This document shows, piece after piece, positions 1-7,114 of a DNA stretch of 10,950 nt. The DNA comes from AWTP1-13 sp035762425 (lineage in GTDB: Bacteria; Pseudomonadota; Alphaproteobacteria; Rhizobiales; Hyphomicrobiaceae): NCBI GenBank assembly GCA_035762425.1, contig DASTOW010000303.1, positions 1 through 10,950 of the forward strand. Reading direction: 5' to 3'. The translations under genes and the position numbers were made by a program. Numbering within the stretch: position 1 is the first letter of the stretch; each line of letters starts with the position of its first letter. The notes under the pieces were generated by a model. It was not told the origin of the DNA. It saw only the letters and a list, made by a program, of their open reading frames with translations, and did no database searches.

Positions 1-156
1 AGCACGTCATTTGACCATCCGTCGTCCAGCAGAACCTTGCTGAAATGTAAATCCGACACGTGAGCTCCGTCGCTCGCCTGCATTAGACAAAGCAGATTGG
101 GCGGACTAGCGTTCGTCCGTCCAGAGGAATTGTCGTCCAGGCCGTGAGGAGCTGCC
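1..156 (+). promoter_or_regulatory. Leader and probable promoter region of the hut operon
   Basis: This stretch has no convincing reading frame and is less GC-rich than the genes, so it probably carries the hut promoter. A weak sigma70-like pair can be drawn: TAGACA at 84-89 (5 of 6 matches to TTGACA), 17 bases, then TAGCGT at 107-112 (a poor -10). The poor -10 lies in a small palindrome, CGGAC (102-106) and GTCCG (115-119). A second palindrome, CAGCA (27-31) and TGCTG (38-42), lies further upstream. The heptamer CGTCCAG occurs three times (23-29, 118-124, 134-140). I do not see the TGTATGTACA-type core known for Pseudomonas HutC operators. A strong ribosome binding site, AGGAG at 147-151, sits 5 bases before the hutI ATG. 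The promoter call is inference. Confidence 0.4.
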
Positions 157-1362
157 ATGCTGGTGGATCGCGTTTGGACCGGAGCGAGGCTTGCAACGCT
201 CGATCCCGGGCGCTCAGGCCTTGGCGTGATCGACAACGGCGCTATCGCATCGCGCAACGGCCGCATCGCCTGGGTCGGCCCCGCCGGCGAGATGCCCGCC
301 TTCGACAGCCGCGAGCTGATTGATCTGGGCGGCCGCTGGATCACCCCGGGCCTGATCGACTGTCACACCCATCTCGTGTACGGCGGCAATCGCGCCCACG
401 AGTTCGAGCTGCGGCTGGCGGGTGCGACCTACGAGGAGATCGCCCGCGCCGGTGGCGGCATCCTCTCCACCGTCAAGGCCACGCGGGCGGCGTCGGAGGC
501 CGATCTGGTGGCCGCGAGCCTGCCCCGCTTAAGTGCACTGATCGCCGAGGGCGTCACCAGCATCGAGATCAAGTCGGGCTACGGCCTGGAGACCGCAACG
601 GAAGGCCGGCAGCTGCGCGCCGCCCGCGCGCTCGCCACCCAGCGCCCGATCTCGGTCACGACGACGTTCCTCGGCGCGCACGCGTTGCCGCCCGAGGCCG
701 ACGGCGACAAGGATGCCTACATCGCCCGCCTGTGCGCGCAGATGCTGCCGGCGATCGCCGCCGAGGGTCTGGCGGACGCCGTCGATGCCTTCATGGAGGG
801 CATTGCCTTCAGCGGGGCGCAGACGGCACGCGTGTTCGAGGTGGCCAAGCGCCTCGGCCTGCCCGTCAAGCTGCACGCCGACCAGCTCTCCAATCTCGGC
901 GGAGCCAAGCTGGCCGCGCGCTATGGCGCGCTGTCGGCGGATCACTTGGAGTACACCGACGAGGAAGGGGCCGCCGCCATGGCCAAGGCCGGCCTGGTTG
1001 CGGTGCTGTTGCCCGGCGCCTTCTACTTCATCCGCGAGACGCACAAGCCGCCGGTGGACCTGTTGCGCAAGTATCGCGTGCCCATGGCGATTGCCACCGA
1101 CAGCAATCCGGGCTCCTCGCCGCTCACGTCGCTGCTCCTCAGCATGAACATGGCGGCGACGCTGTTCCGCCTGACCGTCGACGAGATCATCGCGGGCACC
1201 ACACGCGAGGCGGCCCGCGCCCTTGGCCGGCTCGACGACACCGGCACCTTGGCAGCCGGCAAAGCCTGCGACCTTGCCATCTGGAACGTCGAACGCCTGG
1301 CCGAGCTGCCCTACCGCATGGGCCACAATCCGCTGCATCAGCGTGTCTGGAGAGGCCAGTGA
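157..1362 (+). CDS. hutI: Imidazolonepropionase
   Basis: This cytoplasmic, metal-dependent amidohydrolase-superfamily enzyme opens 4-imidazolone-5-propionate to N-formimino-L-glutamate, the third step of histidine breakdown. The protein is 401 residues, the normal family length. The metal site is visible: the HTH pair at H70 and H72, H240 in the segment KLHADQLSNLGG, and D315 in TDSNPGSSP, matching the four ligands described for Bacillus subtilis HutI (two His, His, Asp). The GGNR turn (77-79 and R79) and EIKSGYGLE (about 137-145) are also conserved HutI blocks. The ATG is supported by AGGAG 5 bases upstream and by an N-terminus typical of the small beta-sandwich domain. It is the first gene of the four-gene hut run, and its stop codon overlaps the hutH start by 4 bases. 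Confidence 0.97.
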   Translation: MLVDRVWTGARLATLDPGRSGLGVIDNGAIASRNGRIAWVGPAGEMPAFDSRELIDLGGRWITPGLIDCHTHLVYGGNRAHEFELRLAGATYEEIARAGGGILSTVKATRAASEADLVAASLPRLSALIAEGVTSIEIKSGYGLETATEGRQLRAARALATQRPISVTTTFLGAHALPPEADGDKDAYIARLCAQMLPAIAAEGLADAVDAFMEGIAFSGAQTARVFEVAKRLGLPVKLHADQLSNLGGAKLAARYGALSADHLEYTDEEGAAAMAKAGLVAVLLPGAFYFIRETHKPPVDLLRKYRVPMAIATDSNPGSSPLTSLLLSMNMAATLFRLTVDEIIAGTTREAARALGRLDDTGTLAAGKACDLAIWNVERLAELPYRMGHNPLHQRVWRGQ

Positions 1363-2891
1363 GCGAGATCGTGTTGCGGCCCGGCCAGGTGTCGCTGGCC
1401 GAATGGCACTCTATCTACAGCGGGGCAGCCGTCCGCCTCGACCCGTCCAGTGCATCGGCCATCGCGCGCAGTGCGCGCGCCGTGGCAGCCATCGTGGCGC
1501 GCGGCGAGCCCGTGTACGGCATTAATACCGGCTTTGGCAAACTGGCGAGCGTTCGCATCGATGCGGGCGACCTCGCCAGGCTGCAGCACAATATCGTCTT
1601 GTCGCATGCCGTCGGCGTCGGCGACCCGGCACCACGCGATGTTGTGCGCCTGATGCTGGCGTTGAAGCTGGCCAGTCTCGGCCGCGGTGCTTCCGGCGTG
1701 GCGCCCGCCACCATCGCGTTGCTGGAGGCGATGCTCGACAAGGGTCTGCTGCCCGTGGTTCCGAGCCAAGGCTCGGTGGGCGCATCGGGTGACTTGGCGC
1801 CACTGGCGCACATGGCCGCGGCGATGATCGGCGTCGGCGAGATGGATACTGCGGCGGGTCGCGCGCCCGCTGCACAGGCGCTGCGCGAGCACGGGCTGTC
1901 GCCGCTGACCTTGGGACCCAAGGAAGGCCTGGCGCTGCTCAACGGCACGCAGTTCTCGACAGCCTATGCCCTGGCCGCACTGTTTGCGGCCAGGACGGCA
2001 TTGCACGCGGCATTGGTGATCGGCGCGTTGTCGACGGATGCAGCCAAAGGCTCGGATGCCCCGTTCGATGCACGCATCCACGCGCTGCGCGGGCATCCTG
2101 GGCAGATCGCCTGCGCCGACGCCCTGCGCGCGCTGATGGCCGCAAGCGCCATTCGCGCGTCGCACCTGACGGGCGATGACCGCGTGCAGGACCCCTACTG
2201 CCTGCGCTGCCAGCCGCAAGTGATGGGCGCCGCACTAGATGTGCTCCGGCAGGCTGCCGGCGTGATCGGCATCGAGGCCAACGGCGTATCCGACAATCCG
2301 CTGATCATGGCCGAGGCAGGGATCGCGCTTTCCGGCGGCAACTTCCACGCCGAGCCCATCGCTTTCGCAGCCGACACCATGGCGCTGGTGCTTTGCGAAA
2401 TCGGTTCGCTGTCGGAGCGGCGCATGGCCATGCTGGTCGACCCGGTGCTGTCCAGGCTGCCGGCGTTCCTGACGCCGCGGCCGGGGCTCAACTCCGGGTT
2501 CATGGTGGCCCAGGTGACGGCCGCCGCGCTGGTGTCGGAGAACAAGCAGCGGGCGGCGCCAGCAAGCGTCGATTCGCTTCCGACCTCCGCCAACCAGGAA
2601 GATCATGTATCGATGGCGGCGCATGCCGCACGGCGGCTGCTGCCGATGGCCGAGAACCTGGTGCAGATCCTGGCCATCGAGCTGCTGGCCGCCTGCCAGG
2701 GCTGCGACTTCCACGCGCCGCTTGCGTCGAGCCGGCCCTTGGAGGCGGTGCGCAAGCTGGTGCGAGCCGAGGTCGCGCATCTGGACGACGATCGCTACAT
2801 GGCGCCCGACATCGGCAAGGCCGCGGCGCTGGTACGATCAGGTGCAGTGGTGAAGGCAACCGCGATTGCTTTGCCGCAGATGTGGACCTAG
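1359..2891 (+). CDS. hutH: Histidine ammonia-lyase (histidase)
   Basis: The enzyme removes ammonia from L-histidine to give urocanate, the first committed step of the pathway, in the cytoplasm as a tetramer. I chose a GTG start at 1359, giving 510 residues, the family's usual size. It overlaps the hutI stop (GTGA) and has GGAGAG at 1349-1354 as ribosome binding site. The frame stays open upstream to 732, but that part runs through hutI in another frame. The Ala-Ser-Gly triad that cyclises to the MIO cofactor is at 142-144 in GSVGASGDLAPLAHM. Tyr53 (in GINTGFGKL) and Asn195 (in LLNGTQFS) fall at the same numbers as the active-site residues of Pseudomonas putida histidase, where Ser143 is the MIO serine. 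The block LSGGNFHAEP is also conserved. All key residues are intact, so an active enzyme is expected. Confidence 0.97.
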   Translation: MSEIVLRPGQVSLAEWHSIYSGAAVRLDPSSASAIARSARAVAAIVARGEPVYGINTGFGKLASVRIDAGDLARLQHNIVLSHAVGVGDPAPRDVVRLMLALKLASLGRGASGVAPATIALLEAMLDKGLLPVVPSQGSVGASGDLAPLAHMAAAMIGVGEMDTAAGRAPAAQALREHGLSPLTLGPKEGLALLNGTQFSTAYALAALFAARTALHAALVIGALSTDAAKGSDAPFDARIHALRGHPGQIACADALRALMAASAIRASHLTGDDRVQDPYCLRCQPQVMGAALDVLRQAAGVIGIEANGVSDNPLIMAEAGIALSGGNFHAEPIAFAADTMALVLCEIGSLSERRMAMLVDPVLSRLPAFLTPRPGLNSGFMVAQVTAAALVSENKQRAAPASVDSLPTSANQEDHVSMAAHAARRLLPMAENLVQILAIELLAACQGCDFHAPLASSRPLEAVRKLVRAEVAHLDDDRYMAPDIGKAAALVRSGAVVKATAIALPQMWT

Positions 2892-2893
2892 CG

Positions 2894-3733
2894 ATGGCAA
2901 CAGCTAACCCAAGTTGGCTGACGGTGCAGCAGCGCGACGCGCCGCTGATCGTCAGCTACCCGCACACGGGCACCGACATCCCGTCCGACATCGAGGCGCG
3001 TTGTGTATCCGCGTGGCTGGCACGCAAGGATGCCGACTGGTGGATCGATCAGCTCTACGCAGACATGGCCCAAGAGCTGGGCGCCACCATCGTCCACACC
3101 GCAATCTCGCGCACCGTCATCGATGTCAATCGCGATCCCTCTGGCGTGTCCCTCTATCCCGGTCAGAACACGACCGAGCTGGTGCCCACCGCCACCTTCG
3201 ACGGCGAGCCGCTGTGGAAGCCGGGGCAAGTGCCCGATGCCGCGCAAATCGCCCATCGACGCGCAATCTACTTTGCCCCCTATCATGCAGCGCTCGGCGG
3301 CGAAATCGCGCGCTTGCGCGCACAGCACCCACGCGTGGCGCTCTACGATTGCCACTCGATCCGCTCCGTCATACCGCGCCTATTCGAGGGCGAGCTGCCG
3401 GTGATGAACATTGGCACCAACTCAGGTGCTGCCTGTGCGCTGCAATTGCAAGACGCGATTGCAAGCATCTCTGAGGCCGGCGACTTCTCCTACATTGTCA
3501 ACGGACGCTTCAAGGGCGGCTACATCACGCGCCACTACGGCCAGCCGGGCCAGGGCGTGCACGCCGTACAGATGGAGCTGGCCTGCCGCGGTTACATGCA
3601 CGAAACAGCAGGGCCGGTCAGCGAAGGCAGCTGGCCGATGCCGTTTGATGCCGACTACGCTGCGCCGATCCGCGACGCGCTCCGCGCCATCCTCGAAACC
3701 TGCCTGCGCTTTGCCAAAGAGGGCACGCCATGA
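2894..3733 (+). CDS. hutG: N-formylglutamate deformylase (N-formylglutamate amidohydrolase)
   Basis: The enzyme hydrolyses N-formyl-L-glutamate to glutamate and formate, the last step of the five-enzyme histidine route. The 279-residue protein shows FGase-family features: SYPHTGTDIP near the start (21-30), then a central stretch with SRTVIDVNRDPSGVSLYPGQ (72-91), LYDCHSIRS (150-158) with its conserved Asp-Cys-His, and NGRFKGGYITRHYGQP (203-218). It lacks the GGDHS and DAHxD signatures of ureohydrolase-type formiminoglutamase, which shares the name HutG in some species. This matters because the deformylase needs HutF to supply its substrate, and no hutF is in the window. The ATG is 2 bases after the hutH stop with only a weak ribosome site, suggesting translational coupling. 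The end overlaps hutU by 4 bases (ATGA). Start residues MATANPSWL are plausible; length is close to, slightly above, the Pseudomonas enzyme. Confidence 0.93.
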   Translation: MATANPSWLTVQQRDAPLIVSYPHTGTDIPSDIEARCVSAWLARKDADWWIDQLYADMAQELGATIVHTAISRTVIDVNRDPSGVSLYPGQNTTELVPTATFDGEPLWKPGQVPDAAQIAHRRAIYFAPYHAALGGEIARLRAQHPRVALYDCHSIRSVIPRLFEGELPVMNIGTNSGAACALQLQDAIASISEAGDFSYIVNGRFKGGYITRHYGQPGQGVHAVQMELACRGYMHETAGPVSEGSWPMPFDADYAAPIRDALRAILETCLRFAKEGTP

Positions 3734-5394
3734 CCCGCATCGATAACGCCCGTATCATCCGGGCGCCACACGGCACGGAGCTGTCGGCAAAGAGCTGGCT
3801 CACCGAGGCGCCGCTCAGGATGCTCATGAACAACCTCGATCCGGAGGTGGCGGAAAAGCCGTCGGAACTGGTGGTATACGGCGGCATCGGCCGCGCGGCG
3901 CGCGATTGGGAGAGCTTCGATCGCATGGTCGCTGCGCTGCGCAAGCTTGCGGCCGACGAGACCCTGTTGGTGCAGTCCGGCAAGCCGGTCGGCGTGTTCC
4001 GCACGCATGCCGACGCGCCGCGCGTGCTGATCGCCAACTCCAATATCGTGCCGCACTGGGCCACGCTGGAGCACTTCAACGAACTCGATGGCAAGGGCCT
4101 GATGATGTACGGCCAGATGACGGCTGGCTCGTGGATCTACATCGGCAGTCAGGGCATCGTGCAGGGCACCTACGAGACCTTCGTGGAGGTGGGCCGCCGC
4201 CACTATGGCGGGTCGCTTGCCGGCAAGTGGATTCTCACTGCCGGCCTCGGCGGCATGGGCGGCGCGCAGCCACTGGCGGCCGTGATGGCCGGCGCCTCGA
4301 TGCTGGCAGTGGAGTGCCAGCCGAGCCGCATCGAGATGCGTCTAAGGACCAAGTATCTCGACGCCCAGGCCACGACCCTCGACGAAGCGCTGGCGATGAT
4401 CGAGCAATCCTGCCGCGAGCGCAAGGCACTATCGGTCGGCCTGATCGGCAACGCCGCCGACATCTTCCCCGAGTTGGTGCGGCGCGGCGTGCGCCCCGAC
4501 GTGGTGACCGACCAGACCTCCGCGCACGACCCCATCAACGGCTATCTGCCCAAGGGCTGGTCGCTGGCCGACTGGGAGAGCCGGCGCAGCTCCGACCCCA
4601 AGGCGGTGCAGCAGGCAGCCAAACGCTCCATGGCCGAGCACGTACGCGCCATGCTGGAGTTCCACCGGCGCGGCATTCCCACCGTCGACTACGGCAATAA
4701 CATCCGCCAGATGGCTTTGGACGAGGGCGTGGCAGATGCCTTTGCTTTCCCGGGCTTCGTGCCGGCTTACATTCGCCCGCTGTTCTGCCGCGGCATCGGC
4801 CCGTTCCGCTGGGCTGCCCTGTCCGGCGACCCGGAGGACATCTTCCGCACCGATGCCAAGGTGAAGGAACTGCTGCCCGATAACGTGCACCTGCACAATT
4901 GGCTCGACATGGCCCGCACTCGCATCAAGTTCCAGGGGCTGCCTGCGCGCATCTGCTGGGTGGGCCTCGGCGATCGGCACCGCCTCGGCCTGGCCTTCAA
5001 CGACATGGTGGCCAAAGGCGAATTGAAGGCGCCCCTCGTGATCGGCCGCGATCATCTGGATGCAGGCTCGGTGGCGAGCCCCAATCGCGAGACCGAGGCC
5101 ATGCGTGACGGCTCCGATGCCGTCTCCGACTGGCCTTTGCTCAACGCCTTGCTGAACTGCGCCTCCGGCGCCACCTGGGTGTCGATCCACCACGGCGGCG
5201 GGGTCGGCATCGGCTACTCGCAGCACGCCGGCATGGTGATCGTCTGCGACGGCACGGCGGACGCCGCGCGCCGCATCGAGCGCGTGCTGTGGAACGACCC
5301 GGCCACCGGCGTCATGCGCCACGTCGATGCGGGCTACGAGGAGGCCATCGCCTGCGCGCGCCAGCACGGGCTGGACCTGCCAAGCCGCGCCTGA
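3730..5394 (+). CDS. hutU: Urocanate hydratase (urocanase)
   Basis: Urocanase adds water to urocanate to form 4-imidazolone-5-propionate, using a tightly bound NAD+ as electrophile; it acts in the cytoplasm as a dimer. The protein is 554 residues, the typical length. The glycine-rich NAD-binding loop AGLGGMGGAQPLA is at about 171-183. The urocanase signature FQGLPARICW is at 401-410, with Cys409 equivalent to the essential Cys410 of the P. putida enzyme. Further conserved blocks are QMTAGSWIYIGSQGIVQGTYET (around 131-152), VTDQTSAHDP and the C-terminal HHGGGVGIGYSQHAG. The ATG overlaps the hutG stop and is preceded by GAGGG (3719-3723) with a 6-base spacer. It is the last plus-strand gene of the cluster; the next gene is convergent and begins 34 bases away. 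Confidence 0.97.
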   Translation: MTRIDNARIIRAPHGTELSAKSWLTEAPLRMLMNNLDPEVAEKPSELVVYGGIGRAARDWESFDRMVAALRKLAADETLLVQSGKPVGVFRTHADAPRVLIANSNIVPHWATLEHFNELDGKGLMMYGQMTAGSWIYIGSQGIVQGTYETFVEVGRRHYGGSLAGKWILTAGLGGMGGAQPLAAVMAGASMLAVECQPSRIEMRLRTKYLDAQATTLDEALAMIEQSCRERKALSVGLIGNAADIFPELVRRGVRPDVVTDQTSAHDPINGYLPKGWSLADWESRRSSDPKAVQQAAKRSMAEHVRAMLEFHRRGIPTVDYGNNIRQMALDEGVADAFAFPGFVPAYIRPLFCRGIGPFRWAALSGDPEDIFRTDAKVKELLPDNVHLHNWLDMARTRIKFQGLPARICWVGLGDRHRLGLAFNDMVAKGELKAPLVIGRDHLDAGSVASPNRETEAMRDGSDAVSDWPLLNALLNCASGATWVSIHHGGGVGIGYSQHAGMVIVCDGTADAARRIERVLWNDPATGVMRHVDAGYEEAIACARQHGLDLPSRA

Positions 5395-5428
5395 GCGAAC
5401 CCGCACGTGCCGCGCCTGGCCCGTTCGG
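5395..5428. other. Convergent gap between hutU and the ABC ATPase gene
   Basis: Only 34 bases separate the two facing stop codons. A 5-base inverted repeat, CGAAC (5396-5400) and GTTCG (5423-5427), spans the gap, but the loop is long and neither strand has a T-run after it. No recognisable intrinsic terminator is present, so the two transcripts may end by Rho or run into one another. Confidence 0.4.
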
Positions 5429-6223
5429 CTAGTGCGTCTGCACCCTGGCAGCAAGCATGGCTTCGGCGCGGATTTCCTCGGTGAGGCGAGCCTTCAGGGC
5501 CGAGAATTCCGGGCTGGTCTTGAGCGTATAGTGGCGCGGATAGGGCAGATCGACCCGCACCTCGGCCTTGATACGGCCGGGGCGCGCCGACATCACCAAC
5601 ACGCGTGAGGCGAGGAAGATCGATTCCTCGATGTCGTGCGTCACGAATAAAACTGTCTTGGTCTCGCGCTGCCAGATGTCGAGCAGGGTCTCCTGCATCA
5701 ATGACCGCGTCTGGTTGTCGAGTGCACCAAACGGCTCGTCCAGCAGCATGATCTTGGGGTCGTTGGCCAGCACGCGGGCAATCGCGGTGCGTTGTTGCAT
5801 GCCGCCCGACAGCTGCTTGGGATAGTGGCGCTCGAAGCCGGCAAGGCCGACGCGCGCACACCAGTCGTGGCTGAGCCCGGTGCGCCGCGCCTCCGGAATG
5901 CCGCGCTCACGCAGGCCGAAGGCGATGTTGTCGATGACGGTAAGCCACGGGAACAGGGTGTAGGACTGAAACACCATGCCGCGCTCGGGCCCGGGCCCTG
6001 TCACCTGCTCGCCATCGAGCAGCACGCGACCCTCGGTGGCGCGGTCGAGCCCGGCGATGATGCGCAGCAGGGTCGACTTGCCGCAGCCCGAGGGCCCGAG
6101 GATGGTGATGAAGTCGTTGTCGGCGACGTCGAACGTGGTCGGCTGCAGCGCCAGCGTCGGCGTCCCATCCTTGCGCGAGGGCGCAAACGTGCGTGTCACG
6201 CCGTCGATGCGCAGCTTGCTCAT
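5429..6223 (-). CDS. NitT/TauT-family ABC transporter ATP-binding protein
   Basis: This is the ATPase that powers the neighbouring permease on the cytoplasmic face of the inner membrane. The protein is 264 residues and has every nucleotide-binding motif: Walker A GPSGCGKST (43-51), Q-loop at Q86 in MVFQSYTLFPWLTV, signature LSGGMQQR (138-145), Walker B IMLLDEP (158-164), D-loop GALD and switch His196 in FVTHDIEE. The FPWLTV stretch after the Q-loop and the overall length resemble the SsuB/TauB/NrtD group that serves nitrate, taurine, sulfonate and pyrimidine-precursor importers. I chose the ATG at 6223, which overlaps the permease stop (ATGA); the frame is open further upstream but only through the permease gene in another frame. 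It is the last gene of the binding protein - permease - ATPase set. Substrate unknown. Confidence 0.92.
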   Translation of the reverse strand: MSKLRIDGVTRTFAPSRKDGTPTLALQPTTFDVADNDFITILGPSGCGKSTLLRIIAGLDRATEGRVLLDGEQVTGPGPERGMVFQSYTLFPWLTVIDNIAFGLRERGIPEARRTGLSHDWCARVGLAGFERHYPKQLSGGMQQRTAIARVLANDPKIMLLDEPFGALDNQTRSLMQETLLDIWQRETKTVLFVTHDIEESIFLASRVLVMSARPGRIKAEVRVDLPYPRHYTLKTSPEFSALKARLTEEIRAEAMLAARVQTH

Positions 6224-6996
6224 GCAAGTCGCCAGGGAAACAGCCAGCGATTGCCAGCCTTGAACAGGAAATCCGAGACCAGCCCGATCATGCCGATGAC
6301 GATGATGCCGAAGATGATCTGGCCAGTGTTGAGCAGGGCCTGGCTGTCGACAATCATGTGGCCGATGCCCGCCGATGACCCGATCAGCTCGGCGACGATC
6401 ACATAGGTCCACGCCCAGCCGAGCACGAGGCGCAGGATCTCGGCGATGTCCGGTGCCGCGGACGGAATGAGCACGCGCCGAATGATGCCGGCATCTCCCG
6501 CGCCCAGCGTGTAGGCCGCCTCGACCAGATCGCGCCTGGTGCTGCCGACGGTGACGGCCACCATCAGGATGATCTGGAACACCGAGCCTATGAAGATCAC
6601 CAGCAGCTTTTGCTTCTCGCCAATGCCGGCCCACAGGATCAGCAGGGGGATGAACGCCGACGCTGGCAGGTAGCGCGCAAAGGAGACGAACGGCTCGAAG
6701 AAGGCCTCCACCGACTTGTAGGTGCCCATCATCACTCCCAGCGGCACGCCCACCAGCGCCGCCAGCACGAAGCCACCCACCACGCGCCAGATCGTGATGG
6801 CGATGTCGAATAGAAACCCATGTCGCACGAGCAGTTCGTAGCCTTCGCGCAGCATCGTGAACGGATCAGCCAGGAAGGTGCGCGTGACGTAGCCGCCGAG
6901 CGTCGCCCACGCCCAGGCCAGCACGAACAGGGCGAAGAACAGCACGCCCAGCAGCGCGCGCGTTGCAGATGGGATAGGTTCGAGGGGACGAGGCAT
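6220..6996 (-). CDS. NitT/TauT-family ABC transporter permease
   Basis: This is the inner-membrane subunit of the importer, of the SsuC/TauC kind (BPD_transp_1 fold). With the ATG at 6996 it is 258 residues, the usual family size. About six membrane segments are visible: roughly 14-33, 65-90, 112-122, 131-152, 185-206 and 227-247. The EAA cytoplasmic loop that contacts the ATPase is at 159-182, beginning EAAYTLGAGDAG and ending in IPSAAP. An ATG 60 codons upstream (7176) is in frame, but that extension is not membrane-like, contains no family motif and runs into the binding-protein gene, so I reject it. The ribosome site at the chosen start is weak (GGCGG). A 118-base gap separates it from the binding-protein gene; its 3' end overlaps the ATPase gene by 4 bases. 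Confidence 0.9.
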   Translation of the reverse strand: MPRPLEPIPSATRALLGVLFFALFVLAWAWATLGGYVTRTFLADPFTMLREGYELLVRHGFLFDIAITIWRVVGGFVLAALVGVPLGVMMGTYKSVEAFFEPFVSFARYLPASAFIPLLILWAGIGEKQKLLVIFIGSVFQIILMVAVTVGSTRRDLVEAAYTLGAGDAGIIRRVLIPSAAPDIAEILRLVLGWAWTYVIVAELIGSSAGIGHMIVDSQALLNTGQIIFGIIVIGMIGLVSDFLFKAGNRWLFPWRLA

Positions 6997-7114
6997 TGCT
7001 GGCCGCCGGTAGAGCCAGGTCCCCCGGCAGAGTATATCGAGCCAGGCAACCCGTTGGTGATTGCGGCCTATTGCAAGCAGGTCGCGACGATAGGCTAATG
7101 TAGTCCAGATCGAG
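6997..7114 (-). other. Gap between the ABC binding-protein and permease genes
   Basis: This 118-base stretch has no gene I can support. It holds two copies of GAGCCAGG on the plus strand (7012-7019 and 7039-7046). A possible small hairpin, GCCGG (7005-7009) with CCGGC (7024-7028), would partly cover the GGCGG-like ribosome site of the permease on the minus-strand transcript. Such gaps after binding-protein genes often lower expression of the membrane subunits; that role here is inference. Confidence 0.3.

Noticed and set aside
1..10. Possible divergent gene starting with ATG at 10 on the minus strand
   Set aside because: Only 10 bases remain in the window and no good ribosome site precedes it, so nothing can be supported.
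732..1358. Long upstream extension of the hutH frame
   Set aside because: It overlies hutI in another frame, has no family motif and is arginine-rich as expected of off-frame GC-rich sequence; the GTG at 1359 gives exact agreement with known histidase residue numbers.
1338..2219. 293-codon open frame on the minus strand across hutH
   Set aside because: Mirror frame of hutH with biased composition and no motifs.
4429..5454. 341-codon open frame on the minus strand across hutU
   Set aside because: Antisense shadow of a GC-rich gene: low-complexity, His/Ala/Gly/Arg-rich, no recognisable domain, and hutU is fully supported on the other strand.
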